Source of the DNA: Kitasatospora sp. NBC_01250
GTDB lineage: Bacteria; Actinomycetota; Actinomycetes; Streptomycetales; Streptomycetaceae
Assembly: GCF_036226465.1 (NCBI RefSeq)
Contig: NZ_CP108476.1
Span: 1,426,001 to 1,490,000 of the forward strand
Direction: 5' to 3'
Length of the DNA stretch: 64,000 bases
Shown: positions 48,032 through 57,139 of the stretch, piece by piece
Numbering within the stretch: position 1 is the first letter of the stretch
Layout of the letters: every line of letters starts with the position of its first letter
Notes under the pieces: generated by a model
Seen by the model: only the letters and a program-made list of their open reading frames with translations
What the model was told of the DNA's origin: nothing
Databases searched by the model: none
Program-made: the position numbers and the translations under genes

Positions 48032-51000
48032 TCAGCACACCGCCAGGTAGCGCTGATCGGGTGCGTAGGAGAGCCAGTCCGAGCGGGGAAACCGCTGGTC
48101 GGCCAAGGAGCACAGGGAGTCCTTCCACGCTGCCGGGTCGACCACCGCGGTCAGGATCCCGCCCGGGCCCACGGCCACGGCGTACCTGCCGTCGGACGTC
48201 AGCCGCGCGGTCGACCCCGCGCCCACGCGTGCGATGACCGGGCCGACCACGGCCCGGTGCAGCAGGTCCAGCACCAGAACGCCACCGCCGTCCGCCGTGG
48301 CAGCCAGGGTGACGACCGCGACTCCGTCGACGCCGGACAGCTGAACCGCGCCGATCGGGGAACCCACGTCGAACGGGGTACCGGTGCTCTGGTGGGTCGC
48401 CGCGTTCCAGATCAACAGGGACTGCCCGGAATCCGAGGCGGCCGCCAGGGTCCGGCCGTCCGGGCTGAAGGCAACGGTCTGCGAGGCACCCTGGAACGAC
48501 CAGAGGACCCTGCCGGTCGTGGTGTCCCACTGGCGCAGCGTGTGCTCGACATCCACGGTGACCAGCGAGCGGCCGTCGGGGCTCAGGGCCACAGCCTCGA
48601 TGTGCCCGGAGCCCTCGGGGCCGAACTCCTGGACCACCCGTCCTGTGGACAGGTCCCAGGCGTAGACCGTCATCGCCTGGGACAGCCCGAGGTACAGGCG
48701 TCGGCCGTCGGGCGCGAAGGCCAGGCCGCTGGTCCATTCCTTCGCATCGGGTGGGCTCGGACTGTTCAGGAGCACGGTGCGCTTGCCGTCGGCCACCGAG
48801 AACAGTTCGACCACCGTTCGCACAGCCTCGCCCTGGCCGGTCGACACGCCGGTGCCGAGCGTCTCGCTCACCGCCAGACGGCTGCCGTCAGGACTGTAGA
48901 CGACACCGTTTCCCGTACCGGTGAGCCCAATGGTCGTGCCGGCGGCGCCAGTACGGGTACTGAACAACCGCACGGTGCCACTGTCCACCGCCGCCACGGT
49001 CTTTCCGTCGGGGCTCACGGCGGAGTAGCGGACCGCGCTCAGGTCGCCGTCCGGGATCTGGGAGACGAGACGGCCGTCGGGGCCGCGGTCCCAGACGGCG
49101 ACGGCCGCGGTCGCGGTGACGGTGGCCGCCGTGCGACCGTCGCGGGTGTAGGCGATCTGGTTGTCGTCCGCCTCCAGCCTGCCCCGGGAGGCGGACCAGA
49201 CGCCGCTGCCCCGCTCGCCGCCCGTACTGAGCAGCATGCCGTAGGTCGGGGTGAGGTCCGCCAGAGTGGCGAGTTGTTCGTCGCTGCTGGAACCGGTGAC
49301 AGAGAGGCCCTGCTGCGTCAGCTGGGCCGCGGTGACGTCGCCGAGCTTGCGGCGGCCCGGTAGGTCCCACACCTCGTACGTCAGCCGGGTACCGCCGGTC
49401 AGCAGCGCGCGGGTTCCGTCGTCGGACACCGCCTGCAGGCTCATTCCCTGTTCCGGGATCCACGGCTCGCCCCTGCCATCGGCGGGCAGGGCCGCTGCGG
49501 TGCTGTCGGCCAGGGCGATCAGCGGCTCGTCGTCGGCCTCCCAGCCCATCAGGGTGGGATTGCCCGTGATGCGGACGTCAAGGGAGGCAAGGCCGGACTG
49601 GGCGTCACGCAGCCACGTCCCACCGTCCTGCTGGCACCACATCTCCTTGCCCGAAGGGCTCAACGACAAGGTGGCGCAGGAGCTCTGGGACAGCTCGCGC
49701 CGATTAAGGACGTTCCAGATCTGCGCCACGGTGCCGAACGATCCGACCAGGGTCCGGCCATCGGGGCTCAGACCGCCGAACCAGGATCCGACCAGCCCGG
49801 CGCCCAGCAGGTCGAAGGAGCCTGCCACACGCATCGTCGTCGTGTCGGTCACCGTGATCCGCGCGCCGTCCAGCAGTGCCACCCACCGGCCGTCCGTGCT
49901 CAGCCCGTGCTCGCCCTGGACCGGGAGGACGCCGCGCAGGGTGGCGCGCAGCCGCCAGCCACGGGTGTCCCAGAGCTGTGTCGTACCGTCCGAGCTTTCC
50001 ACGGCGAGGACCGAGCCGTTGACGCTGAAGACCAGCCTGGCCGCTCCGGCGCCTGGAGTGCCCGTGCCGGGCAGGACTTCCACCGCGTGGTTGAAGTGCA
50101 TCAGCCGGTCGGCCATCGCGCTGCGCGCCTCAGCCGTGTCGGACTCCGTGTACGCGGCCGCGGCGAGCAGCGAGGAGGTGTCGAGGTGTCCGGCGGCCTC
50201 GTTCTGCGCAGCAGCCGCGAGCGTGCGGGAGAGGGTCTGGCGCTGGGCGGTCTGTGCCCCGGCCTGGACTGCGACCACCAGCGAGGCGAGGCCCGCGAGC
50301 GCGAGCAGGACCGCCGCCGCCCCGGTCCTGAACCGAATACCGCGCCGGCGCAGGGCGGCGCGACTAGCGTCGATGAACGCATGCTGCGCATCGGTCAGTG
50401 CGGCGCGGAACGAGGAGTCGCTCGGCACGTAGTCCCGCAACCACTGCGCCGAGCGGAGTTCGTCCGCACGGAGCAGGAAGCCTTCACTGCGTCCGCTCTG
50501 CTGCCAGTCATGGGCCTGCAGGCCCAGCCGGGTGTGGCCCGCCACCCAGCGGTGTTCCTGCGCGACAAAGGAGACGACACGGCGCACGTCATCCTCGAAC
50601 CGGTCCGGTTCGGACATGTCCAGTCGCTGGAACTCGGTCAGCTCGTCCCAGCCCGCGTCGCGCAGCACGGCCGTGGTGCCGGAGGCCAGGTCCGCCTCGA
50701 TGACCACCGGGAGGATGCGCTTGCGCAGTTCGATCGCCTGGCGGCATTCGTCCCAGCAGTACGGTGAGGCGAGGGAGCTACGGCTGACCAGGACGATCAG
50801 GGCATCCGACTCCCGAATGCCGTCGGCGATCGACTGGCGCCACTTCTCGGACGGTTTGATCGCCTGCCAGTCGACCCACACCTCGCGCACCTGGCCCTGG
50901 ATGGCAGAAGTGAGCGCGCGAGCGAAGTCGGCGTCGTTGCGCGAGTAACTGAGAAAGACCTTCCCACCGTTGCTCTCCTCCTCGGCCGTGAACGGTTCGC

Positions 51001-51754
51001 GGGTCGCACGGCCGGCGGCCTGCTTCGCGCCGACTGCGACCAGCGCGACGACCAGCCCGGCGCCGGCCGGGAGCAACGGCCAGTACGGCTGCTCGACGGA
51101 GGGGCCGAACAGGCTTGTGTGGAGCTGCCCGTCGAGCCAGCCGTAGACCCCGGCAACCGAGCGCCAGCGCGGGCTGAACCGCTGCTCCCCGTAGGCGATC
51201 GGCAGGGTGCCACGGCGAACGGCCCAGGCGAACAGGCCGAAGCCCGCGGCGCTGGCGAGCGCACTGAGCACGATGAGCCGCTCCGGTGTGCTGGACCGTG
51301 GCGCCTCCTGCGCCCCGCCTCCGAGGTCTGCCCGGAGAGCGTGCGCGGCCAGACCGCCAAGGCACGACAGGACAACGGCGACGAGGTACGCCAACCGGTA
51401 GTGCGGGGAGAGCGGTTGGGCCAGGTGGATGGCGAGCGCCGTGGCTGAGACGGTCTGGACGGCCAGGAAGCAGCTTGCCGGGACGCGGAGTTGCTTCGGC
51501 GACCAGGAGAACCGGAGGTCTTTCGAAGCACGGTGGCGCAGCACGAACCCGAGGCTCACGAGCAGCGGACTGAAGGCCAGGCTCGGGACCACCAGCGCGG
51601 CAAGCGACAGGACCGGCCCGAAGAACGGGTAGCAGACCAGCCAGGACAGGCCACAGGCCGCCCACCATGCCGCGTGCCGGTTCCAACGGACACCGGCAGG
51701 CTGAGCCCACAGGTTGCCGACCGCCCGCACCGCAGCGGACACCCCCCGTGCCAT
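48032..51754 (-). CDS. Membrane-anchored TIR-WD40 beta-propeller protein
   Basis: 1240 residues. Several hydrophobic helices occupy 27-245. A TIR domain follows at about 264-395 (GGKVFLSYSRNDADFA, VWVDWQAIKPSEKW, and SPYCWDEC with Glu336 at the catalytic position). A further helix lies near 477-497, then a WD40-type propeller from about 545 to the end (repeated SPDGRTL, FSPDGRTLAAASDSG, VWD/LWD strands). WD40 domains in this position usually sense or bind ligands. The ATG at 51754 has GGAGA upstream. Convergent with the MoxR/vWA operon, with stop codons directly adjacent. A stress or infection sensor with an NAD-cleaving effector is the likely role, by analogy. Confidence 0.85.
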   Translation of the reverse strand: MARGVSAAVRAVGNLWAQPAGVRWNRHAAWWAACGLSWLVCYPFFGPVLSLAALVVPSLAFSPLLVSLGFVLRHRASKDLRFSWSPKQLRVPASCFLAVQTVSATALAIHLAQPLSPHYRLAYLVAVVLSCLGGLAAHALRADLGGGAQEAPRSSTPERLIVLSALASAAGFGLFAWAVRRGTLPIAYGEQRFSPRWRSVAGVYGWLDGQLHTSLFGPSVEQPYWPLLPAGAGLVVALVAVGAKQAAGRATREPFTAEEESNGGKVFLSYSRNDADFARALTSAIQGQVREVWVDWQAIKPSEKWRQSIADGIRESDALIVLVSRSSLASPYCWDECRQAIELRKRILPVVIEADLASGTTAVLRDAGWDELTEFQRLDMSEPDRFEDDVRRVVSFVAQEHRWVAGHTRLGLQAHDWQQSGRSEGFLLRADELRSAQWLRDYVPSDSSFRAALTDAQHAFIDASRAALRRRGIRFRTGAAAVLLALAGLASLVVAVQAGAQTAQRQTLSRTLAAAAQNEAAGHLDTSSLLAAAAYTESDTAEARSAMADRLMHFNHAVEVLPGTGTPGAGAARLVFSVNGSVLAVESSDGTTQLWDTRGWRLRATLRGVLPVQGEHGLSTDGRWVALLDGARITVTDTTTMRVAGSFDLLGAGLVGSWFGGLSPDGRTLVGSFGTVAQIWNVLNRRELSQSSCATLSLSPSGKEMWCQQDGGTWLRDAQSGLASLDVRITGNPTLMGWEADDEPLIALADSTAAALPADGRGEPWIPEQGMSLQAVSDDGTRALLTGGTRLTYEVWDLPGRRKLGDVTAAQLTQQGLSVTGSSSDEQLATLADLTPTYGMLLSTGGERGSGVWSASRGRLEADDNQIAYTRDGRTAATVTATAAVAVWDRGPDGRLVSQIPDGDLSAVRYSAVSPDGKTVAAVDSGTVRLFSTRTGAAGTTIGLTGTGNGVVYSPDGSRLAVSETLGTGVSTGQGEAVRTVVELFSVADGKRTVLLNSPSPPDAKEWTSGLAFAPDGRRLYLGLSQAMTVYAWDLSTGRVVQEFGPEGSGHIEAVALSPDGRSLVTVDVEHTLRQWDTTTGRVLWSFQGASQTVAFSPDGRTLAAASDSGQSLLIWNAATHQSTGTPFDVGSPIGAVQLSGVDGVAVVTLAATADGGGVLVLDLLHRAVVGPVIARVGAGSTARLTSDGRYAVAVGPGGILTAVVDPAAWKDSLCSLADQRFPRSDWLSYAPDQRYLAVC

Positions 51755-51875
51755 GTGATTCTCCGATCGCAGTCGGAGGGAATCATAGGCGGGCGAGCGC
51801 TGGCCTGCCCGGTAGTCCTCAGCGGGATCGGTGCGCTCAACGGGCGCCGGGGTCGCTGGTCAGTCCGTCGGCCGC

Positions 51876-52703
51876 TCAGGCCGCCGGGCGGCGCCGGAGG
51901 TCGAGTGGGCCCAGGGAGCGGACCAGGCGGGCTCGGCGGTCGGGGAGGTCCAGGGCCAGGACCCGGATGAACCAGCCGTGGCGGGCGGTGAGCGGCACGG
52001 TGCGCGGGTCGGCCAGCAGGGCGCGCGAACCGATGGTCCAGGTCATCGTCGGCGCCCGGCAGCCGCCCTCGCGCAGGCGGGCCGCCTGGGAGAGCCGGTT
52101 GAACCAGTGCGGGACTGCATCGAAGACGAAGGTCGCGCCGGGCAGCCGGGCGGCGCAGCGCGCGACCAGCGCGTGCACCTCCTCCGGTGGCAGGTACATC
52201 AGCAGGCCCTGGGCGGTGATCAGCACGCGCTGGGCCGGGTCGACCTCGTCCAGCCAGCCCGGGTCGGTGGCGGAGGCGGCCAGCGACCGGTGCCGCGGGG
52301 CGGCCGGCAGCAGGCGCTCGCGCAATTCGACGGACTCGGGCAGGTCGACGCCCAGCCAGCGGGCCCGGCCGTTGTCGACCCGCCAGTACTGGGTGTCCAG
52401 TCCCTCGCCGAGGCAGACCACGGTGCCGCGCGGGTCCCGTCGCAGGAAGTCGGCCACCTCGCGGTCGAAGGCGGCGGTCCGCAGCGCCTGGAGCCGGGCG
52501 AGCGCGGGCACGACCCGGCCGAACCGGGCCTCGAAGGGGAAGTCGTGACGGTCGACCAGCTCCACGGCCTTCGGGTCGCGCAGCACGGTGTCGGGTCTGC
52601 GGGCCTCGGCGGCGCGGTGGTAGAGCGTGCACAGAGCCGTCTCGGGCACCGGGCGCAGCGCGGACCCGGCACGGCCTTCGGGGTCGGACGGGGCGGTCGA
52701 CAC
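51876..52703 (-). CDS. SAM-dependent methyltransferase, TcmP/leucine-carboxyl-methyltransferase-like
   Basis: 275 residues from GTG 52703 behind GAGGAG (in-frame ATG at 52730 is less good). VVCLGEGLDTQYWRVDNG contains the family's (G)EGLDT-type motif I, and LGVDLPESVELRERLLP and LITAQGLLMYLPPEEVHALV are typical of the polyketide O-methyltransferase / LCMT group. Target unknown; no biosynthetic cluster surrounds it. Confidence 0.8.
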   Translation of the reverse strand: MSTAPSDPEGRAGSALRPVPETALCTLYHRAAEARRPDTVLRDPKAVELVDRHDFPFEARFGRVVPALARLQALRTAAFDREVADFLRRDPRGTVVCLGEGLDTQYWRVDNGRARWLGVDLPESVELRERLLPAAPRHRSLAASATDPGWLDEVDPAQRVLITAQGLLMYLPPEEVHALVARCAARLPGATFVFDAVPHWFNRLSQAARLREGGCRAPTMTWTIGSRALLADPRTVPLTARHGWFIRVLALDLPDRRARLVRSLGPLDLRRRPAA

Positions 52704-52843
52704 CTTACACTCCTCGGATCGGCGGCCCACCCGGATCGGCGGCCGGCCCGGTCATTCTGACACCGGGTCAGCCGGCGCTCCTCCCCCGCCCCCGCCCCGC
52801 GGGCCGAGACCCCGGCCACCCAGTCCCGGCCCAGACCCCGGCC

Positions 52844-53779
52844 TCAGCCGATGCTGAACGCCCCGGCCGGCGGGGGCGGCGAGGGGTGCGCCTGCTCGTC
52901 CGACACGGCGGTGGCCGTGCCGATCAGCCGGCGCAGCTCGGGGCCGCTGGTCAGCCGGGCCGGGAACGGGTCGCCGGCCAGCCGCCTGGTCAGCGCCTCG
53001 ACGGGCAGTGGCGCAGGCGAGCCGATCAGCAGCAGGTTGCCGTAGCGGCGGCCCCTCAGCACCGAGGGCTCGGCGACCAGGCAGCTGTGCTCGAAGACCC
53101 CGCGCACGGTGGCGGCCTGGGCCCTGGCGAAGTCGAGCGGGGCGCTGTCGGCGAGGTTGGCGACGTAGCAGCCGGTGGGACGCAGTACGGCCGCGGCGAG
53201 CTCGACGAACTCCGTGCTGGTGAGGTGCGCGGGGGTGCGCGAGCCCTGGAAGACGTCGGCGATCACCAGGTCCAGCGAGCGCGGCGCGGTGTGCGCCAGG
53301 ACCTCGCGGGCGTCGGCGACGGTCACCTCGATGCCCGGATCGGTCCACGGCAGTACCTCGCGGACCAGCTCGACCAGCGGCCCGTCCGCCTCGGCCACCC
53401 GCTGGTGCGAACCGGGGCGGGTGGCGGCGAGGTAGCGCGGCAGGGTCAGCGCGCCGCCGCCCAGGTGCAGCACGGTAAGGGCCCGGCCCTCGGGTGCGAG
53501 GGTGTCGGCGAGGTGGCCCAGGCGGCGGGTGTACTCGAATTCGAGGTGGGTCGGCTCGGCGAGGTCGACGTAGGACTGCGGGGTGCCGTCCAGCGTGAGC
53601 AGCCAGGCGTCGGCGCTGTCGAGGTCGGGCATCAGCTTCGCCGTGCCGAAGGCGACCGCGCGCTGCACCGGCAGCGGCTCGCTCCCCCCGGCCGACGGAT
53701 CGGCCGACGCCCCGGCCGAGGGATCAGCCGACGGATCAGCCGACGAGCCGCCCGCCGGGTCGCCCGGCACTGCGGTCAC
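52844..53779 (-). CDS. Spermidine-synthase-like SAM-fold protein
   Basis: 311 residues. The GTG at 53779 overlaps the hydrolase stop (GTGA). After a repetitive N-terminus (about 35 residues with ADPSADPSAG repeats), a Rossmann-type domain follows: VLHLGGGALTLPRYLAA, QRVAEADGPLVELVRE, VTVADAREVL, LVIADVFQGSRTPAHL. This is the spermidine/spermine-synthase-like group, which in streptomycetes often lacks polyamine specificity. The loop with the catalytic Asp reads ADVFQG instead of DxTDP/DAF, so aminopropyl transfer is doubtful. Confidence 0.75.
   Translation of the reverse strand: MTAVPGDPAGGSSADPSADPSAGASADPSAGGSEPLPVQRAVAFGTAKLMPDLDSADAWLLTLDGTPQSYVDLAEPTHLEFEYTRRLGHLADTLAPEGRALTVLHLGGGALTLPRYLAATRPGSHQRVAEADGPLVELVREVLPWTDPGIEVTVADAREVLAHTAPRSLDLVIADVFQGSRTPAHLTSTEFVELAAAVLRPTGCYVANLADSAPLDFARAQAATVRGVFEHSCLVAEPSVLRGRRYGNLLLIGSPAPLPVEALTRRLAGDPFPARLTSGPELRRLIGTATAVSDEQAHPSPPPPAGAFSIG
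53696..53760. repeat. Short tandem repeats encoding the DPSA-rich N-terminus
   Basis: GATCAGCCGACG / GATCGGCCGACG / GCCCCGGCCGAG units repeated within the start of the spermidine-synthase-like gene; multiples of three, so the frame is kept. Confidence 0.5.
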
Positions 53780-54732
53780 TGATACGCCTTCAGCCAGCGG
53801 TCCAGCTCGGCGAAGACCTCCGTGCGGACCTCGGGCGCGGAGAGCACGAGGTCGTGCATGCCGCCCTCGATCCGCACGATCGTCACCAGCGGCCCCAGGC
53901 GCGGGCCGAGGGCGGCGATGTCGTCGGCGCGCAGCACGGCGTCGCGCCGGTGCAGGTCGGGGTGCCACTTGCTGGTGGAGATGCTGCCGGTGGAGGCCAT
54001 CAGCAGCACCGGGCAGTCGATGCGCAGGCCGCGCCGGACCTGGCGGTGGCCGTGCTGGATGGCCGCCAGCCAGCCGGCGTACATCGGGAAGCCCTCGGCG
54101 GGCTTGAGGGTCAGGTCGAAGTCCCAGCTGCCGCGGTGGTCGCGGTGCAGGCTGTGCACGTAGTGCGGGTTGAGCGGGGCGGGCAGCTTGCGGGTGGCGG
54201 CGAGCCGCCCGAGCGCGCCGACGGCCGGGGCGCCGAGCGTGCGGACCGCGGGGTTGGTGGGCATCGCGAGGAAGGGGCTGTTGAGGACGAGCCCGTCGAC
54301 CAGCCCCCGCCCGGCCCGGCGGGAGGTCCACAGCGCGGCGATCAGACCACCGGTGGAGTGGCCGTTGACCAGCAGCTCGGTGTGGCCGTCCTGCTCGCGG
54401 ATGATCCGGACGGCCGCGTCGAGTTCCTCGTCGTAGGCGGTCAGGTCGCGGATGAAGTTCGGCGACTGGTGCGGTCGCAGCGAGCGGCCGTACTTGCGCA
54501 GGTCCAGGGCGTAGAACGAGTAGCCGAGGGCGGCGTAGTGGTCGGCCAGATGGGTCTGGAAGAAGTAGTCCACGTAGCCGTGCAGGTAGAGCACCGCGCG
54601 GCGGGGGCCGCCGTCGGGCTGCGGGGTCAGGCGGCGGACCAGCGTGGCACCGACCGGCCCCTCGTCGTCGGGGCGAAGCTCCAGGTCGGCGGCTTCGTAG
54701 GGGGCGCCCAGGATGTCGGTTCGGAATTCCAC
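53776..54732 (-). CDS. Alpha/beta hydrolase, lysophospholipase-like
   Basis: 318 residues. YLHGYVDYFFQTHLADHY as the oxyanion region, nucleophile serine in VNGHSTGG, and the histidine in EGGMHDLVLS give a complete catalytic set. No signal peptide. Translationally coupled to the spermidine-synthase-like gene downstream. Confidence 0.83.
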   Translation of the reverse strand: MEFRTDILGAPYEAADLELRPDDEGPVGATLVRRLTPQPDGGPRRAVLYLHGYVDYFFQTHLADHYAALGYSFYALDLRKYGRSLRPHQSPNFIRDLTAYDEELDAAVRIIREQDGHTELLVNGHSTGGLIAALWTSRRAGRGLVDGLVLNSPFLAMPTNPAVRTLGAPAVGALGRLAATRKLPAPLNPHYVHSLHRDHRGSWDFDLTLKPAEGFPMYAGWLAAIQHGHRQVRRGLRIDCPVLLMASTGSISTSKWHPDLHRRDAVLRADDIAALGPRLGPLVTIVRIEGGMHDLVLSAPEVRTEVFAELDRWLKAYQ

Positions 54733-54820
54733 AGCGCCGACTGTACTGGGTGCGCCGCCGCCCGGCCGGTCGCGGGGGCCGTGGCGGTGATCACCCGTCA
54801 GCCGTTCACCCGCCGACCGC

Positions 54821-55924
54821 TCACCCGTCGGCGACCGCCTCCTCGGCCGGGCTCCCGGCGGCCCCGCCCGGCCCGGCGCGCAGCACGTTGACGATGCCGA
54901 GGCCGGCGGCGCTCAGCGGCACCGCGAACAGCGCGCCGAGGATCCCGGCCACTCCGGCGCCGGCCACCACCGCGATCATGATCGTCGCCGGGTGCAGTTC
55001 CACCGTCCGGCTCTGGATGAGCGGTTGCAGGATGTTGCCCTCCACCATCTGCACCGCGAGCACCACCCCCAGCGTCCACAGCGCGCGGCTCGGGCCGCCG
55101 TCGGCCAGCGCGACCAGCACCGCCACCGTGCCGGAGAGGAAGGCTCCGATGAACGGGACGAAGGCGCCCAGGAAGACCAGCGCGCCCAGACCGGCCGCGC
55201 CGGGGACGCTGAGGATCAGCAGGCCGGTGGTGATGAAGGTGGCGTCGATCAGCGCGATCAGCGTGGTGCCGCGCATGAAGCCGGCCATCGCGGTGAAGGC
55301 CTTGAGGGCGCAGGCGATCACCGTCTCGGACCGGTCGCCGGGCAGCACCGAGCGCACCAGGTCGCCGCCGCGGTGGCCGTCGCGCAGGAAGAAGAAGACC
55401 AGGGCCAGCGTGAGCACGCCGCCGGTGATCACCTGGGTGGCGAGGCCGAGCCCGGACAGCACGCCGTCGGCGAGCGAGGAGACGAGCGAGCTGCCGGAGC
55501 CGGCGGACTGGGAGAGGGCGAACTTGATCCGGTCGCCGAGCGGGCCCAGGCGGTCGGCGATCTGCTCGCCGGCCTGCTGTAGCGCGTGGGCGATCTGCGG
55601 GGCGCTGTGCACCAGCGAGTTGGTGAGCACCGCCAGGACCCCGGAGACCCCCACGACCAGCACCGCGCAGGTCAGCCCGGCGGCCAGACCGCGGCTCAGC
55701 CCCCGTCGGACCAGCCAGGGCATCACGGGGTAGAGCAGCGCGGTGCCGAGCAGCGCGAGGAAGAGCGGGACGGTGGCGGCGCGCAGCGCCACGAGTGCGT
55801 AGACGATCACGGCGCCGACGGTGATGAAGAGGATCACCGCCACCGACCAGGCCGCCGCCAGTCGCACGGCGGGCGGCAGACGGTAGGCGGCGGGCGGCCG
55901 CTCCTGCGGTGATCGGCCCGCCAT
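54821..55924 (-). CDS. AI-2E-family transporter (PerM/TqsA-like)
   Basis: 367 residues from ATG 55924 with GGAGG upstream; the frame opens at 55978. Eight or so hydrophobic segments; LALVFFFLRDGHR and the C-terminal VVLAVQMVEGNILQPLIQ motif are diagnostic of the AI-2 exporter superfamily. The actual cargo in actinobacteria is unknown. Confidence 0.85.
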   Translation of the reverse strand: MAGRSPQERPPAAYRLPPAVRLAAAWSVAVILFITVGAVIVYALVALRAATVPLFLALLGTALLYPVMPWLVRRGLSRGLAAGLTCAVLVVGVSGVLAVLTNSLVHSAPQIAHALQQAGEQIADRLGPLGDRIKFALSQSAGSGSSLVSSLADGVLSGLGLATQVITGGVLTLALVFFFLRDGHRGGDLVRSVLPGDRSETVIACALKAFTAMAGFMRGTTLIALIDATFITTGLLILSVPGAAGLGALVFLGAFVPFIGAFLSGTVAVLVALADGGPSRALWTLGVVLAVQMVEGNILQPLIQSRTVELHPATIMIAVVAGAGVAGILGALFAVPLSAAGLGIVNVLRAGPGGAAGSPAEEAVADG

Positions 55925-56008
55925 GCTGGTGCCTCCGCCCGTTGCCGACCCGCTCTCACTTTCCAGACATACCAGCACACATGATGACCATTCGCCCGAA
56001 TTGGATCA

Positions 56009-57139
56009 TCAGGGCGCGTCGAACCGCACCCGTGCCCGTGACACCTGCGGCTCCGCGAAGGCCAGCAGCCGGCGCGCCTCCTGCTCGGCCGCCGTCCGAG
56101 CGGCCCGGTCGAGCGGTGCGAACGGGCGCACCGCCACCGTCGCCTCCTCGGCCCGCGCCGTCGGTCGGACGAGCTCCCAGATCCCGGCCACGAACCCGTC
56201 CACCAGCAGGGTCCCCAGCACGATCCCGTTCTGCGTCATCACCCGCGGCCGGTGGGCCTCCGGCAGCACCCGGGTGCGGTCCGCGTGCGAGAGCAGCAGG
56301 TTGTCGAAGGGCGCCAGCAGCCGCACCGGGGCGGGCGTGCCGCCCGCGGGGCGCGGGGCCTCGGGCAGGTCGTGGAGCGGTCGGCCCGCCTCGTCGCGGA
56401 ACTCCGCCAGCCGCGGGCGCAGCCGCCGGACCTCGGCCGAGAGGCGGGTCAGCCCGGACCACTTCTGCAGGTCCGCCACGCTCGCCGGGCCGAAGGCGGC
56501 CAGGTAGCGCAGCACCAGCTCCTCGCGCCGCGCCGCCAGGTCGGCGGGGTCGGCCGGCTCGGCGAGCGGACGGCCCAGCCACTGCTCGGCCGTGGTGTGC
56601 GCGGCGGCGCCGGAGTTGCGCCACAGGCCGCGCGGCGGGACCTGCACCAGCGCGAGCCGGGCCCGCAGCACCTGGGCGAGCGCGGCCGGATCGTGCTCGG
56701 GGTACTCGGGGCCGAGCAGGGCGCCCAGTTCCTGGAAGGTGCGCGGGCGCTCCTCGACCAGGCGCCGGCCCCGCTCGGTCAGCGCCGCCAGGTCCAGGCC
56801 GGCCAGCCTCCGGCCGAACGCACCGCGCAACCCCTGGTCCAGGACGCCCTGCAGCAGTGGCCGCAGCGTCAGGCAGTCCTCGGCGGTGACCAGGTGGATG
56901 GTGCCGCGCTGCAGGCCGAGCCGGACCACCGCACGCCGCTCCAGCAGCTCGCCGAGCTGCACCGGGGTGAAGTCGGCCAGCCGCGACCAGAGTCCGTAGA
57001 AGGGCGGGTCGACGGCCTGGGCCTGGAGCCCGACCAGGTGCCCGATCAGCTGCTGCGGCGTCATGGCGGCCGGTGCCAGCAGGTGCTGACGGGCCAGCAG
57101 CGCGCGGTTCAGCGCGCGCCGGTCGAGCACCTCGGGCAT
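56009..57139 (-). CDS. AlkZ-like winged-helix DNA glycosylase (HTH_42 family)
   Basis: 376 residues from the ATG at 57139, overlapping the GDPD stop (TGATG). Near the N-terminus LVGLQAQAVDPPFYGLW contains a Q-A-Q (39-41), matching the catalytic QxQ of AlkZ-type interstrand-crosslink glycosylases. LWRNSGAAAHTTAEQWLG and LLAPFDNLLLSHADRTRVL continue the family pattern. It may protect against bulky DNA adducts; AlkZ homologues occur in and outside antibiotic clusters. Confidence 0.82.
   Translation of the reverse strand: MPEVLDRRALNRALLARQHLLAPAAMTPQQLIGHLVGLQAQAVDPPFYGLWSRLADFTPVQLGELLERRAVVRLGLQRGTIHLVTAEDCLTLRPLLQGVLDQGLRGAFGRRLAGLDLAALTERGRRLVEERPRTFQELGALLGPEYPEHDPAALAQVLRARLALVQVPPRGLWRNSGAAAHTTAEQWLGRPLAEPADPADLAARREELVLRYLAAFGPASVADLQKWSGLTRLSAEVRRLRPRLAEFRDEAGRPLHDLPEAPRPAGGTPAPVRLLAPFDNLLLSHADRTRVLPEAHRPRVMTQNGIVLGTLLVDGFVAGIWELVRPTARAEEATVAVRPFAPLDRAARTAAEQEARRLLAFAEPQVSRARVRFDAP

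Noticed and set aside
38709..51754. Integrase, transposase or attachment site marking the island as mobile
   Set aside because: None could be found; no tRNA or direct repeats at the edges, so mobility is not claimed.
53776..54331. N-terminal extension of the spermidine-synthase-like frame
   Set aside because: Runs antiparallel in frame to the hydrolase coding region; GTG 53779 gives the correct overlap and domain start.
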